A DNA stretch of 64,000 nucleotides, taken from the NCBI GenBank assembly GCA_947374225.1, contig CANCAY010000010.1, positions 1 to 64,000 on the forward strand, read 5' to 3'. Origin of the DNA: Chitinophagaceae bacterium. Its GTDB lineage: Bacteria; Bacteroidota; Bacteroidia; Chitinophagales; Chitinophagaceae. The position numbers and the translations under genes are program-made. The notes beneath the pieces are model-generated. The model worked only from the letters and a program-made list of their open reading frames with translations, searched no databases and was not told where the DNA came from. Below, one piece after another: positions 31,315 to 40,098 of the stretch. The stretch's first letter is position 1, and the number at the start of each line of letters is the position of its first letter.

Positions 31315-33792
31315 ATGAAGGTTTTAAAATTTGGAGGAAGTTCGGTAGGTAATGCAGAAGCAATAGCGAAAGTAGTTTCGATTGTAACAGAGCGCATTAA
31401 GACAGAACCAGTAATTGTTGTTGTGTCAGCCATGAGTGGTGTGACAGACCAATTATTAATGTTAGCTCAAAGTGCATCACAAGGAAACGAGGCTTACAAA
31501 ACGATTATTCAAAATATAGAACAAAAGCATTTGGATGCAGTGCGTGCATTGTTACCAATACAACAACAAAGCGGAACATTAAGTATGGTGAAGCAGCTGT
31601 TGAATGAATTAGAATCTAACTGCGAAGGGTTGTTTATGCTAAAGGAATTGTCAATGCGTATGCAGGACAAGATTGTTAGTTATGGAGAATTGTTGTCATC
31701 AAAAATAATAAGTGCCACATTTGAATCAAAGGGAATTAAGCAACAATGGATAGATTCAAGAAACTTAATTAAAACAGATAGCAATTATTTTAATGCCAAT
31801 TTAAATAAGGAATTGACGGACAAAACAATACAAGCTTATTTCTCTTCAACAGACAATAATAAATTTGATGTTTATATGGCGCCAGGTTTTATCGCGTCAG
31901 ACAAGGATGACAATACCACAACATTAGGAAGAGGTGGTTCGGACTATACAGGTGCTATTTATGCAGCCGCATTAAAAGTAACTGCTTTAGAAATATGGAC
32001 GGACGTGAGTGGCATGATGACAGCCGATCCGCGTATGGTACAAAATGCAAAAGAGATACCACATATTTCTTATCAAGAAGCCATGGAGTTATCGCATTTT
32101 GGTGCTAAAATTATTTATCCTCCAACTATTCAACCGGTAATGCATCAAAATATACCGGTATGGATAAAGAATACATTTGAGCCGGAACATCCAGGAACTT
32201 TAATAGAAAATGTAACTGCAAACGACGGAAATTTTATTAGAGGTATTTCCAGTATCAAGGATTTATGTTTATTGAGTTTAGAAGGAGCGGGCATGGTAGG
32301 CATACCGGGATTCTCAAGAAGACTATTTGATGCTTTGGCAAAAAAATTAATCAATGTAATATTAATAACACAAAGCTCTTCAGAGCATTCTATTTGTGTA
32401 GGTGTAAATGTACAAGACGCGCATCAAGCAAAATTAGCAGTGGACGCAGAATTTGAACAAGAAATAAATACACAGAAAGTTGATCCATTAATTATTGAAA
32501 AGGATTTATCTATTATCGCATTGGTGGGAGAGCAAATGCGTAACCACCCAGGTGTGAGTGGAAAAATGTTTGGTGTATTAGGAAGAAACGGTATTAATGT
32601 AAGAGCTATTGCACAGGGATCTTCAGAGAAAAACATAACAGCAGTCATTGCAGCGTCGGATGTTAAGAAGGCGATCAACGTATTGCATGAAGAATTCTTT
32701 GAGACTTCATATAAGCAAATGAATATCTATGTTGCAGGAGCTGGTAATGTAGGCAGCAAGTTAATTGATCAAATACAGAAGCAGATTCCGTATTTGAAAA
32801 AATCATTGCGTCTACAAATTAATATAGTGGGGATTGCAAATAGCAAAAAGCAATTGGTGAATATAGAAGGAATAGATTTAAGTAATTGGAAAGAACAATT
32901 AGCAGCAGCACCTGCAGGAGGCATTACAGATTATGTACACACGATCATTAACAATAATTTACGTAATAGTGTATTTGTAGACGTTACGGCACATGAAACA
33001 GTGGCGAATGCATATGCACAATTATTAGAAAAAGCAGTATCGGTAGTGGCCTGTAATAAAATTGCATGTTCATCTCCTTATGAACATTACGCGCACTTAA
33101 AGTCCTTAGCAAGACAATATAATGCAGCTTTCTTATTTGAAACCAATGTGGGAGCAAGTTTACCAATTATAGGAACCTTGAATGACTTGATAAGAAGTGG
33201 AGACAGTATTAATAAAATTGAAGCAGTATTATCGGGTACTTTAAATTTTGTATTCAATAATTATGCAGGGGGCACCGATGGAAAAACTTTCTCTGCTGTT
33301 GTAAGACAGGCACAGACTGAAGGATATACAGAGCCGGATCCAAGATTGGATTTAGGAGGAACCGATGTAATGCGTAAAATAATGATCTTGGCACGTGAAG
33401 CGGGCACCAAATTAGAAATGGAAGATATAGTGAATGAAGGTTTCTTACCAGCGTCATGTTTTAATGGAAGCGTAGAAGATTTCTATAATGAAATGGAGAA
33501 GCAGGAAGCGCATTTCAAAAAATTATATGATGCAGCTTTAGCGGAAGGATGTAAGTTAAAATTTGTTGCTAAATTTGAGAATGATGCTAATGGAAAAGGA
33601 GCTGCGAAAGTAGGGTTACAGCATATACAACCGAGTTCAGATTTTTATCATTTGTATGGCAAAGACAATTTAGTATTATTCTATTCTATGAGATATCCTG
33701 AATTACCATTAGTGATAAAAGGAGCGGGTGCAGGAGCGGACGTAACTGCGTCGGGTGTATTTGCGGATATCATAAGAGCAGCAAGAGTTTAA
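31315..33792 (+). CDS. thrA: Bifunctional aspartokinase / homoserine dehydrogenase
   Basis: MKVLKFGGSSVGNAEAI; TTLGRGGSDYTGAIYAAAL; AVLSGTLNFVFNNY; TEPDPRLDLGGTDVMRK. Confidence 0.96.
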   Translation: MKVLKFGGSSVGNAEAIAKVVSIVTERIKTEPVIVVVSAMSGVTDQLLMLAQSASQGNEAYKTIIQNIEQKHLDAVRALLPIQQQSGTLSMVKQLLNELESNCEGLFMLKELSMRMQDKIVSYGELLSSKIISATFESKGIKQQWIDSRNLIKTDSNYFNANLNKELTDKTIQAYFSSTDNNKFDVYMAPGFIASDKDDNTTTLGRGGSDYTGAIYAAALKVTALEIWTDVSGMMTADPRMVQNAKEIPHISYQEAMELSHFGAKIIYPPTIQPVMHQNIPVWIKNTFEPEHPGTLIENVTANDGNFIRGISSIKDLCLLSLEGAGMVGIPGFSRRLFDALAKKLINVILITQSSSEHSICVGVNVQDAHQAKLAVDAEFEQEINTQKVDPLIIEKDLSIIALVGEQMRNHPGVSGKMFGVLGRNGINVRAIAQGSSEKNITAVIAASDVKKAINVLHEEFFETSYKQMNIYVAGAGNVGSKLIDQIQKQIPYLKKSLRLQINIVGIANSKKQLVNIEGIDLSNWKEQLAAAPAGGITDYVHTIINNNLRNSVFVDVTAHETVANAYAQLLEKAVSVVACNKIACSSPYEHYAHLKSLARQYNAAFLFETNVGASLPIIGTLNDLIRSGDSINKIEAVLSGTLNFVFNNYAGGTDGKTFSAVVRQAQTEGYTEPDPRLDLGGTDVMRKIMILAREAGTKLEMEDIVNEGFLPASCFNGSVEDFYNEMEKQEAHFKKLYDAALAEGCKLKFVAKFENDANGKGAAKVGLQHIQPSSDFYHLYGKDNLVLFYSMRYPELPLVIKGAGAGADVTASGVFADIIRAARV

Positions 33793-33870
33793 TAATGACT
33801 TTTAGTAAAATAAAGGATTAAATAAATAGAAGTAAAATACTAATAAAGGAATAATAAATTATATTAGATA

Positions 33871-34818
33871 ATGGTCCCAATGAATCAATGGATAAAAATT
33901 AAAGCACCTGCCACTGTAGCAAATATGGTTTGTGGCTTTGATATATTGGGCTTTGCTGTGAACAATCCTTATGATGAAATGGAAATGCGTTTGGTAGAAC
34001 GCGCAGCAAACGGAGCGAATATTGTAATCATAAATATAGATGACTATAATTTACCAACCGACCCGGAAAAGAATGTAGCAGGCGCTGCATTAATTGCATT
34101 GATAGAAGAGTATGATTTTTCTAATTTAGCATTCGAGGTAAAAATTAATAAATTAATTAAGCCAGGTTCGGGCGTGGGGTCCAGTGCAGCGAGTTCTGCA
34201 GGGGCTGTGGTGGGAGCGAATTATTTATTAGGGAATCCATTTTCAAAGGATGACTTAGTAAGATTTGCAATGAATGGAGAAAAAGTAGCGTCGGGTGTAA
34301 AGCATGCCGACAATATTGCTCCTTGTATACATGGAGGGGTGACTTTAGTAAGGTCAATATTTCCATTAGAAGTGATTGCCTTGCCTTCACCACAATTGCA
34401 TGTAACCATTGTGCATCCGCAAATAGAAGTAAAGACGGCCGACGCAAGAAGTATCTTGAGACAAAATGTAAAATTGAAAGATGCTATAAAGCAGTGGGGA
34501 AATATAGCGGGCTTGGTAGCGGGATTAATGAAAGGAGATTATGATTTAATTGGACGTTCCTTAGAAGACGTAATTATAGAACCCATCAGATCTATATTGA
34601 TACCAGGATTTGATGACTTGAAAAAAGCCTGTAAGGAAGTTGGCGCTTTGGGTGGAGGCATTTCAGGATCAGGTCCTTCTATATTTATGTTGAGCAAAGA
34701 AAAAGAAACAGCATTAGCGGTGGAGCAGGAGATGAAAAAAATATATGAAGGATTTGGATTGGCGCATCATACATATGTGACTACGATTAATCAAGCAGGA
34801 GTTGAGATAACAGAATAA
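33871..34818 (+). CDS. thrB: Homoserine kinase
   Basis: GHMP kinase motifs: KAPATVANMVCGFDILGFAV, KPGSGVGSSAASSAGAVV, GGGISGSGPSIF. Confidence 0.95.
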   Translation: MVPMNQWIKIKAPATVANMVCGFDILGFAVNNPYDEMEMRLVERAANGANIVIINIDDYNLPTDPEKNVAGAALIALIEEYDFSNLAFEVKINKLIKPGSGVGSSAASSAGAVVGANYLLGNPFSKDDLVRFAMNGEKVASGVKHADNIAPCIHGGVTLVRSIFPLEVIALPSPQLHVTIVHPQIEVKTADARSILRQNVKLKDAIKQWGNIAGLVAGLMKGDYDLIGRSLEDVIIEPIRSILIPGFDDLKKACKEVGALGGGISGSGPSIFMLSKEKETALAVEQEMKKIYEGFGLAHHTYVTTINQAGVEITE

Positions 34819-34828
34819 TTAGTTGAAT

Positions 34829-36238
34829 ATGCAATATTATAGTTTAAATAAGCAATCGCCTAAGGTTGATTTTAGAACTGCAGCCATCACGGGGCAAGCG
34901 CCAGACAAGGGATTGTATTTTCCTACAGAAATTCCAAAATTTACGAAACCGCAAATTGAGCGATTTAAAACTTTAGATAAAGCGGAATTGGCATTTGAAG
35001 TAATGAAGCCTTATGTAGGAGGAACAATTGACGACGACAGTTTAAAGCAAATTTGTGCAGAGACCATTAATTTTAATTTTCCATTAATAGAAGTAACGGA
35101 TACCATTTTTTCATTGGAATTATTTCATGGTCCAACCCTTGCGTTTAAGGACGTAGGCGCTAGATTCATGAGTAGATGTTTGGGCTATTTTTCGAAACAA
35201 TTAAAAGAAGAAAGAGCAAAATTAAATTCTTCAAAAGGTCAGGCAGTAGTAGATAATATAAAAGATACAACGGTCTTAGTGGCAACATCAGGTGACACCG
35301 GAGGTGCGGTGGCAAATGGATTCTTAGGAGTGGCAGGTGTGAATGTAATTATTTTATACCCAAAGGGTAAAGTGAGTCATATACAAGAATTACAATTAAC
35401 TACTTGCGGACAAAACATAACAGCATTAGAAGTAGACGGAAGTTTTGACGATTGTCAAGCAATAGTGAAAGAGGCATTTATGGATGCGGACTTAAATAAA
35501 GCGTATAGTTTAACGTCGGCGAATTCAATTAACGTAGCAAGATGGTTGCCACAGCAATTGTATTATTTCTTTGCATGGCAACAGTGGATAAAAGAGTTTG
35601 ATGAAAATACACCCATGAATATGGTCGTTCCAAGTGGAAACTTTGGAAATATCTGTGCGGGTATGATGGCAAAGGCAAGCGGATTACCCATTGGTAAATT
35701 CATTGCAGCGACCAATGCGAATGACGTAGTTACAAGATATTTGCATTCAGGAAAATATGAAGTGAAGAGAGCGATTTCAACGGTTTCAAATGCGATGGAT
35801 GTAGGTGAGCCGAGTAATTTTGTACGTATTATGGAAATTATGCAAAATGATTTCACTTCCTTAAAAAACACTTTATCAAGTTATACAGTAGACGATGCAA
35901 CAACAAAGGCCGCTATTGCCAGAGTGTATAAAACAGAGAATTATTTATTAGATCCACATGGTGCAGTGGCTTTTGTAGCAGCAGAAAGATTTAATATAGA
36001 CCAAGCAGAAGAAATTACGTTTCATGATCATACCATTGAATCATTCCCGGTTCGCTCTGTGATTTTAGAAACAGCACATCCAGTAAAGTTTCCAGACATT
36101 GTGGAAGAAGCCGTAGGAGAACAAATTGTAATTCCAAATTCGGTTAAATTCTTATTGGATAAGGAAAAAATATTTATTCCCATAGCAGCTAGCTTTGGTA
36201 ATTTCAAATCATGGATGTTGAGTAAGGTATCGGCTTAG
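34829..36238 (+). CDS. thrC: Threonine synthase
   Basis: LFHGPTLAFKDVGARFMSR; VATSGDTGGAVANGF; PSGNFGNICAGMMA; ATG at 34829 preferred over TTG at 34823. Confidence 0.95.
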   Translation: MQYYSLNKQSPKVDFRTAAITGQAPDKGLYFPTEIPKFTKPQIERFKTLDKAELAFEVMKPYVGGTIDDDSLKQICAETINFNFPLIEVTDTIFSLELFHGPTLAFKDVGARFMSRCLGYFSKQLKEERAKLNSSKGQAVVDNIKDTTVLVATSGDTGGAVANGFLGVAGVNVIILYPKGKVSHIQELQLTTCGQNITALEVDGSFDDCQAIVKEAFMDADLNKAYSLTSANSINVARWLPQQLYYFFAWQQWIKEFDENTPMNMVVPSGNFGNICAGMMAKASGLPIGKFIAATNANDVVTRYLHSGKYEVKRAISTVSNAMDVGEPSNFVRIMEIMQNDFTSLKNTLSSYTVDDATTKAAIARVYKTENYLLDPHGAVAFVAAERFNIDQAEEITFHDHTIESFPVRSVILETAHPVKFPDIVEEAVGEQIVIPNSVKFLLDKEKIFIPIAASFGNFKSWMLSKVSA

Positions 36239-36661
36239 TTATATCTCAAATAGTTTTATAAACTCTAAAGGATTGTAAATAGGTAAAGTAGAATTTGCTT
36301 CTTTTTTTAATTGCTTATCACCAGATATGAAATAATCTAGTTGATGATACATAGCAGCGTAGTATTGTAAAGCATCTTCTGTATCATCTATGTTTGATGA
36401 AATTGCATTGATAGCAACTTGTTGAGGTGTATCAATAATGCTCACTTCTTCTAATAAATTAAGTAATATTTCTTTAGTCACTTTTTTACTGAAATTTTTT
36501 GGTAATATGTAACATAGAATATGTAGCACAGAGCTACTAATATACGCCTTATATATACCTTTTTGAATTCCGATAAAAATTGTTCTCGCTTCTTCAAATC
36601 CCTTTCTTTTTAAATTTAGATCTAGTAAGACATTTGCATCTAAAAATATTTTATAAGCCAT
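36239..36661 (-). CDS. PIN-domain protein (putative toxin ribonuclease)
   Basis: KIFLDANVLLDLNLKRKGF N-terminus with conserved acidic residues; overlaps the upstream small antitoxin-like ORF. Confidence 0.82.
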   Translation of the reverse strand: MAYKIFLDANVLLDLNLKRKGFEEARTIFIGIQKGIYKAYISSSVLHILCYILPKNFSKKVTKEILLNLLEEVSIIDTPQQVAINAISSNIDDTEDALQYYAAMYHQLDYFISGDKQLKKEANSTLPIYNPLEFIKLFEI

Positions 36662-36899
36662 ATTTTTTCATTTTTGCTTTATAATATTCATCGATTAAGT
36701 CAAGATCTTCAGGAATATTTGGTTTTGGTAACGCATCAATAATCTCGATGAATGCTTTCTTCTTAGGTTTGGTTATAGATATAAAATAGTTTTCTACTAA
36801 TTCAGAAACACTCGTATGTTGTTTAGCGGCTATTTTTTTTACCTCTTTTAATAGGGGTTCTTCAATAGTAAGATTTAATCTAGCTTTCATAGTATTCAT
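36651..36899 (-). CDS. Antitoxin-like protein (ribbon-helix-helix type, possibly DUF6364-like)
   Basis: KARLNLTIEEPLLKEVKKIAAKQHTSVSELVENYF; 11-nt overlap with PIN gene; start at 36899 or 36890. Confidence 0.75.
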   Translation of the reverse strand: MNTMKARLNLTIEEPLLKEVKKIAAKQHTSVSELVENYFISITKPKKKAFIEIIDALPKPNIPEDLDLIDEYYKAKMKKYGL

Positions 36900-36912
36900 T
36901 TGTATTACATTA

Positions 36913-36944
36913 CAAAGATACGTATATATATTATTTATGCGCAT
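36913..36944 (-). promoter_or_regulatory. Candidate toxin-antitoxin promoter and palindromic operators
   Basis: Minus-strand TATCTTTG (36913-36920); 8-bp palindromes ATACGTAT (36918-36925) and ATGCGCAT (36937-36944). Confidence 0.5.
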
Positions 36945-37092
36945 GATCTATTATTGCTTTATTGATTGTTTAACCAAAATAGCCTAATCTATAAGACCAA
37001 AATCAAGTATTAATACGCTCTGACTTTATTCTAAGTCACCCTTAATTGGGAATTGTAATAATTAGGTATATTTAATTCACAAACAGGATATT

Positions 37093-38865
37093 ATGAAACG
37101 ATTGATCTTGCTAATGGCAATGGCTTTTGCATTGCAAAGCATAATTGCACAACCAATTCAAAAAGCGTTAATGGCACAAACGCGCTTGGCTACTTATTGT
37201 AACCCAATAAATATAGATTATGGCTTTTGCCCTATTCCAAATTTTGTTCAAAATGGCAAACATAGAGCAACAGCCGACCCCATCATTTCTGTGTATGATA
37301 ATAAATATTTTATGTTCAGTACAAACCAATGGGGCTATTGGTGGAGCAATGACATGAAAGATTGGAATTTTATTTCAAGAAAATTCTTAAGACCTTGGAA
37401 CAATGTATACGATGAATTGTGCGCGCCAGCTTCTGTGGTGTTGGGCGATAGTTTATTAGTGATAGGTTCTACGCAGGAAAAGAAATTTAGTTTATGGTAT
37501 AGCACTAATCCCACAAAGGACGACTGGCATGTGGCGGTTGATAGTTTTCAAGTTGGTGCATGGGATCCTGGATTTTTATTAGACGACGATAATAGATTAT
37601 ATATTTATTGGGGCTCCAGTAATTTTTATCCAATTTATGGACAGGAATTAGACAGAAAAACATTTGAACCAAAAGGGGACATAATTCCTTTAATACATTT
37701 AGTAGACAGTGTGCATGGTTGGGAGCGATTTGGAGAACATCAGGACAATACATTCTTGAAGCCATTTATGGAAGGTGCATGGATGAATAAACATAATGGA
37801 AAATATTATTTACAATATGGAGCGCCGGGCACAGAGTTTAGTGGATATGGAGACGGGGTATATGTAAGTGATAAGCCATTGGGGCCATTTACGTATCAAA
37901 AACACAATCCATTTTCTTATAAGCCGGGAGGCTTTGCGCGCGGGGCGGGACATGGAGCAACTTATCAAGATAATTTTAAACAATGGTGGCACATTTCAAC
38001 GATTGCAATTAGTGTAAAAAATAATTTTGAAAGAAGGTTAGGTATATGGCCAGCACAGATAGACAAGGAAGGAATACTATATAGCAATACATCTTATGGA
38101 GATTATCCGCATTATATTCCAAACGCAAATGCGAATCATGACGAGTCGCAATTTACAAGATGGATGTTATTGAATTATAATAAGCCAGTACAAGTGTCTT
38201 CCACACTTAGTGCATTTACGGCAAATAATGCAGTGGATGAAAATTTAAAAACATATTGGTCAGCAACAACAGGAAATGCGGGAGAGTGGATACAAACAGA
38301 TTTAGGAAAAGTAAGTACCGTAAAAGCGATACAAATAAATTATGCGGATGAGGGGTCGGAGTTGATGGGGAAGTATACTAATATTTATCATCAGTATGAA
38401 ATGTATGCATCACTTGATGGAAAATTGTGGACACTGATAATTGATAAGTCAAAAAACAAAACAGATGTACCTCATGATTATGTGGAGTTGGAAATTCCAA
38501 TAGAAGCAAGATTTATTAAAATGGTCAACAAGCATATGCCAGACGGCAAGTTTGCAATTGCGGGATTAAGGGTTTTTGGAAAAGTTGCTGGTGCAAATCC
38601 GGGAGCGGTTCAAAATTTTGTAGCGTTAAGAGGAGACAGTGAGCGCCGAAATGCCTGGTTAAAATGGGCGGTGAATCCAAACGCAACAGGCTATCATATT
38701 TATTTCGGCAGCGATCCAAATAAATTATACAATAGTGTAATGGTATATGGAGTGAGTGAATACTATTGTACCGCACTAGAAAAAGACCAAACTTATTATT
38801 TTCAAATAGAAGCTTTCAACGAATCAGGAATTGGCAAGCGCACCGAAATTAAGAAAGCAGAATAA
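37093..38865 (+). CDS. GH43-like secreted glycoside hydrolase with F5/8 type C (discoidin-like) and FN3-like C-terminal domains
   Basis: Signal peptide; RATADPIISVYDNKYFMFSTNQWGYWWSNDMKDW; WDPGFLLDDDNRLYIYWGSSN; Asn-Ala-Val-Asp-Glu-Asn..WSA lectin-like segment. Confidence 0.85.
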   Translation: MKRLILLMAMAFALQSIIAQPIQKALMAQTRLATYCNPINIDYGFCPIPNFVQNGKHRATADPIISVYDNKYFMFSTNQWGYWWSNDMKDWNFISRKFLRPWNNVYDELCAPASVVLGDSLLVIGSTQEKKFSLWYSTNPTKDDWHVAVDSFQVGAWDPGFLLDDDNRLYIYWGSSNFYPIYGQELDRKTFEPKGDIIPLIHLVDSVHGWERFGEHQDNTFLKPFMEGAWMNKHNGKYYLQYGAPGTEFSGYGDGVYVSDKPLGPFTYQKHNPFSYKPGGFARGAGHGATYQDNFKQWWHISTIAISVKNNFERRLGIWPAQIDKEGILYSNTSYGDYPHYIPNANANHDESQFTRWMLLNYNKPVQVSSTLSAFTANNAVDENLKTYWSATTGNAGEWIQTDLGKVSTVKAIQINYADEGSELMGKYTNIYHQYEMYASLDGKLWTLIIDKSKNKTDVPHDYVELEIPIEARFIKMVNKHMPDGKFAIAGLRVFGKVAGANPGAVQNFVALRGDSERRNAWLKWAVNPNATGYHIYFGSDPNKLYNSVMVYGVSEYYCTALEKDQTYYFQIEAFNESGIGKRTEIKKAE

Positions 38866-38920
38866 TGATCCTTGGCGACAGGGCTCATTATTGACGCAAT
38901 AAAATTTAAGTTTTAATTCA

Positions 38921-39090
38921 ATAATCTATGGGTATCTAAATTGCGCGATTTTAAAAGCGTTGCTTATGATCCACATTCTTATTGTTTATGTTGCAGATAA
39001 ACCACGTTTTTGAAAAGTGTTGTACAAGAACCACAAATTGGTTGATTATGTTGCGAGTATGCCACGGTTTTAAAACGGCATTAATTATGA
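38921..39090. repeat. Degenerate tandem repeat, period 60 bp, ~2.7 copies
   Basis: Sequence in register every 60 bp: ...TTTATGTTGCAGATAA/ACCACGTTTTTGAAAAGTGTTG... and ...ATTATGTTGCGAGTAT/GCCACGGTTTTAAAACGGC... Confidence 0.6.
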
Positions 39091-39157
39091 GTGTAATTAA
39101 TTAGATGTGTAATTAAATATCTAAGTAACCAATACACTTAAAATTAAATTCATAAAA

Positions 39158-39186
39158 AAAGCGTCACCAAATTGGGACGCTTTCTT
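39158..39186 (-). terminator. Intrinsic terminator for the nitroreductase gene (potentially bidirectional)
   Basis: GCGTC-A-CCAA-A-TTGG-GACGC flanked by A-rich and T-rich tracts. Confidence 0.8.
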
Positions 39187-39229
39187 TTTTCCGATTGCTT
39201 GCTTGTAAATCCTACTATACCATCTCTAA

Positions 39230-39859
39230 TTATTTTTTGATAATTAATTTATCAGCAGTGCGTCTTACTTTTTTCGCACCAGATAAATAATCATTTTCAG
39301 CGTCTCTATAACCTAATGTTAAAGCAACTACTGCGTGTAAACCTTGAGCAGCTAAACCTAATTCAGCATCAACAGCAGCAGGATCAAATCCTTCCATTGG
39401 AGTTGCATCCACTTGCTCAGAAGCAGCAGCAACTAAGCCAAAACCTAAAGCGATATAAGTTTGTTTTGCAGCCCAAGCTTGTAATTGCTCTTGAGATTGA
39501 TGTGCGATAGCACCTTTAACATAACCTGAGAAATCATTTAATGCTTCCACTGGAACACCTCTTTGTTCAGCAATTTCTTGCATGTATGCATCTACATCTT
39601 TTTCTGTTACACTTGTATGTGCAGCAAAAATTACAACTGCAGAAGACTCAACAATTTGAGGTTGGTTGTAAAAATGAGGTTGTAATTTCTTTCTAGTTTC
39701 TTCGTCTTCTACTACAATGATGTTGTAAGGAGTTAAACCAAAAGAACTTGGTGCTAAACGTGTTGCTTCTAAAATTGTGTTTAAAGTTTCAGCAGGGATC
39801 TTTGATCCGTTCATTCTTTTAACAGCATAACGCCATTTCAATGCATCTAATAATTTCAT
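39230..39859 (-). CDS. NAD(P)H-dependent nitroreductase family protein
   Basis: LKWRYAVKRMNGSKIPAETLNTILEATRLAPSSFGLTPYNIIVV. Confidence 0.92.
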   Translation of the reverse strand: MKLLDALKWRYAVKRMNGSKIPAETLNTILEATRLAPSSFGLTPYNIIVVEDEETRKKLQPHFYNQPQIVESSAVVIFAAHTSVTEKDVDAYMQEIAEQRGVPVEALNDFSGYVKGAIAHQSQEQLQAWAAKQTYIALGFGLVAAASEQVDATPMEGFDPAAVDAELGLAAQGLHAVVALTLGYRDAENDYLSGAKKVRRTADKLIIKK

Positions 39860-40098
39860 AATTCTATTTTTTGTTAGTTAATTAATGTTTGAACATCAAA
39901 AATAGGCAATATTGCCAAATGCTCCAAATTAAACATGTTAAGTTCTGTTAATAATATAACTGAATAGAGCCCAAAAGGTTCAAAATCAATCGAATAATGG
40001 CTATATTTTTAACAAAAACCTATGTTTTGCCCTATTTTTTACATCAAAATTGAATTAACTTTAGAGTGTGGAGGGTGAATGTATTTTTAAAATATCAT

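Noticed and set aside
38921-39090. 60-bp-period repeat considered as a CRISPR array
   Set aside because: Repeat units are diverged, spacers are not unique relative to conserved repeats, and no cas genes are nearby.
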